A stretch of 7,324 nucleotides of DNA, taken from Gemmatimonadales bacterium (GTDB taxonomy: Bacteria > Gemmatimonadota > Gemmatimonadetes > Palauibacterales > Palauibacteraceae). The stretch spans positions 1-7,324 of the forward strand of contig DAOVWI010000108.1 of the NCBI GenBank assembly GCA_030636765.1. The letters are read 5' to 3'. Made by a program: the position numbers and the translations under genes. The notes below the pieces were generated by a model. The model was not told where the DNA came from. It did not search any database and was given only the letters and a program-made list of their open reading frames with translations. Below are positions 6,668 through 7,324 of the stretch, piece after piece; within the stretch, counting starts at the first letter, position 1; each line of letters begins with the position of its first letter.

Positions 6668-6713
6668 GCAGGTCGCGACCCGGCGGGGCTTCTCAGCGAC
6701 CTGCTACCCCGCC
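6668..6713. terminator. Probable bidirectional terminator between convergent genes, two interleaved inverted repeats
   Basis: GCAGGTCGC (6668-6676) pairs perfectly with GCGACCTGC (6696-6704) around a 19-base loop. A second perfect pair, GGCGGGG (6682-6688) with CCCCGCC (6707-6713), is interleaved with the first, so only one hairpin can form unless a pseudoknot is made. The first arm begins right after the apgM stop and its partner ends on the last base of the opposite gene's stop codon. No T-run follows on either strand, so intrinsic termination would be atypical. Confidence 0.5.
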
Positions 6714-7045
6714 TCGCCTTCCGGTTGGCCGTACTCGATGCTGGCGGCGCCGAGAGCCGCCCCGACGCCGACCGTGAACACGCCTATGAACAGGTCGTTC
6801 CAGAAGGCGAACTGGCTCGTGAGGTAGTCGTGCAGGAAGGGGGACAGCATACTGTAGGCGCCGACCCCGATGAGCACCCACGCACCGCCGCGGCTCCAGC
6901 TCATCAGGTAGGATGCCGAGGCCGCGACGATCACTGAGCCGATCAGGATGCTGTGCCACCAGAGGAATCCCATGGGATAGCCCCAGACGAAAGGCGCCAG
7001 CACGTACCACACACCGATCAACAGACCAACGTAGCGTGACTTCAT
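6704..7045 (-). CDS. SPW-repeat membrane protein (two repeats, four helices)
   Basis: The 113-residue product is almost wholly hydrophobic, with predicted membrane spans at about 4-22, 28-47, 54-71 and 84-101. It divides into two similar halves: GVWYVLAPFVWGY followed by WWHSILIGSVIV (11-40), and GVGAYSMLSPFLHDY followed by FWNDLFIGVFTV (60-92). This G-x-x-x-x-L-[AS]-P-F ... W-[HN]-x-x-[IL]-G pattern fits the SPW repeat family, whose function is unknown. ATG 7045 is chosen because AGGGAG (complement of 7051-7056) lies 5 bases upstream and the first helix begins at once. An in-frame ATG at 7117 would add 24 polar residues that look non-coding. It converges on apgM and diverges from the zinc-ribbon gene, so it is likely transcribed alone. 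Confidence 0.82.
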   Translation of the reverse strand: MKSRYVGLLIGVWYVLAPFVWGYPMGFLWWHSILIGSVIVAASASYLMSWSRGGAWVLIGVGAYSMLSPFLHDYLTSQFAFWNDLFIGVFTVGVGAALGAASIEYGQPEGEAG

Positions 7046-7050
7046 CTCTG

Positions 7051-7056
7051 CTCCCT
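7051..7056 (-). promoter_or_regulatory. Ribosome binding site for the SPW-repeat gene
   Basis: On the minus strand AGGGAG lies 5 bases before ATG 7045 and decides that start. It overlaps the 10-bp palindrome CCCTGCAGGG at 7053-7062. Confidence 0.6.
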
Positions 7057-7107
7057 GCAGGGCATCGGATCCGCTTGCTCCCGTCCCACTCTTGGGGTGC
7101 CGGGCGC

Positions 7108-7116
7108 AAGATACCA
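7108..7116 (-). promoter_or_regulatory. Possible extended -10 promoter element for the SPW-repeat gene
   Basis: The minus strand reads TGGTATCTT, matching an extended -10 (TGnTAnnnT) in the least GC-rich spot of the spacer. It would start transcription near 7100, giving a leader of about 55 bases. No convincing -35 hexamer lies 16-18 bases upstream. I found no comparable plus-strand promoter for the zinc-ribbon gene. Confidence 0.3.
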
Positions 7117-7141
7117 CGCGGAATCGAGCGCGGCGACGGGC

Positions 7142-7160
7142 GTGGGGAACCTGTGGGGAA
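7142..7160 (+). repeat. 8-bp direct repeat with 11-bp period upstream of the zinc-ribbon gene
   Basis: GTGGGGAA occurs at 7142-7149 and 7153-7160, about one helical turn apart and 14 bases before the ATG at 7175. The second copy runs into the AAAGGA that may serve as ribosome binding site. It could be a regulator's operator, but G-rich sequence makes chance similarity possible. Confidence 0.4.
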
Positions 7161-7174
7161 AGGATTGAGCTGAC

Positions 7175-7324
7175 ATGAAATGCTCCTCATGCGGTGCCAA
7201 GGCTTCGGGCCAGTTCTGCGCCCAGTGTGGCGCCCCTCTCTCGGGCGAGGCGCGTCGCTGCTCGAAGTGCGGTGGCCAGCTGAAGCCGGGGGTGATGTTC
7301 TGTAGCGACTGCGGCGAGCCAACC
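7175..7324 (+). CDS. Double zinc-ribbon protein (3' partial)
   Basis: Fifty codons are visible before the window ends. Four CxxC knuckles occur at residues 3-6, 15-18, 29-32 and 43-46. They form two ribbons (3-18 and 29-46) like the double zinc ribbon/zinc_ribbon_2 families, each binding one zinc through four cysteines. Such modules usually lead into membrane, FHA or other signalling domains; which one is present here cannot be seen. ATG 7175 follows AAAGGA (7159-7164) by 10 bases, and the CxxC pattern begins at residue 3, so the start is likely correct. The gene is divergent from the SPW-repeat gene across a 129-bp spacer. Confidence 0.8.
   Translation, partial: MKCSSCGAKASGQFCAQCGAPLSGEARRCSKCGGQLKPGVMFCSDCGEPT

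Noticed and set aside
7092..7113. TTGGGG plus AAGATA as a plus-strand promoter for the zinc-ribbon gene
   Set aside because: The spacing is only 10 bases, too short for a sigma-70-type promoter.
7046..7117. 24-codon N-terminal extension of the SPW gene
   Set aside because: The extension is polar and unlike the family, and the internal ATG at 7045 has a good ribosome binding site.
6693..7322. Minus-strand frame of about 209 codons spanning the SPW gene, the spacer and the zinc-ribbon gene
   Set aside because: It is out of frame with the SPW protein and reads antisense through the zinc ribbons; composition is Arg/Gly/Pro-rich with no recognisable domain.

Overview
This is a G+C-rich, gene-dense bacterial window. 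A tightly packed plus-strand block of six genes (positions 2-6667) meets one small minus-strand gene (6704-7045) head-on. Across a short divergent spacer, the start of a further plus-strand gene (7175 onward) runs off the window. The combination of a Rieske/cytochrome b complex with a multiheme cytochrome, a PD40 (TolB-like) lipoprotein paired with a secreted M28-PDZ peptidase, archaeal-type phosphoglycerate mutase (ApgM) and an SPW-repeat protein recalls Gemmatimonadota or a related environmental lineage. That placement is an impression from memory, not a measured assignment.

Positions 2-2885 encode a quinol-oxidising respiratory module. It consists of a multiheme cytochrome c cut off by the window start, a Rieske Fe-S protein and a seven-helix cytochrome b that joins b6-like and subunit-IV-like halves. 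No cytochrome c1 or f gene is visible, so the multiheme cytochrome probably accepts electrons from the Rieske protein. Several details are unusual. The cytochrome continues past its membrane anchor into a TerB-like domain, expected in the cytoplasm. The Rieske protein lacks both side chains known to raise cluster potential. The cytochrome b has b6-type haem spacing but a Tyr where b6 proteins carry the haem ci cysteine.

Positions 2899-5438 encode an exported pair: a PD40 beta-propeller lipoprotein and an M28 zinc peptidase with a C-terminal PDZ domain. Positions 5435-6667 encode ApgM, a glycolytic enzyme. Neighbouring genes overlap by 4 bp (three times) or are 2 and 13 bp apart, which suggests one transcript with translational coupling.

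The apgM gene converges on a gene for a four-helix SPW-repeat membrane protein. The 36-bp gap holds a perfect 9-bp inverted repeat interleaved with a second 7-bp one, and is probably a two-way terminator. The 129-bp spacer at 7046-7174 separates the SPW gene from the start of a double-zinc-ribbon protein. It carries a possible extended -10 element, a 10-bp palindrome on the SPW ribosome-binding site, and an 8-bp direct repeat with 11-bp period before the zinc-ribbon gene. There is no gene-free stretch over 300 bases, and I see no tRNA, rRNA, CRISPR array or insertion sequence.
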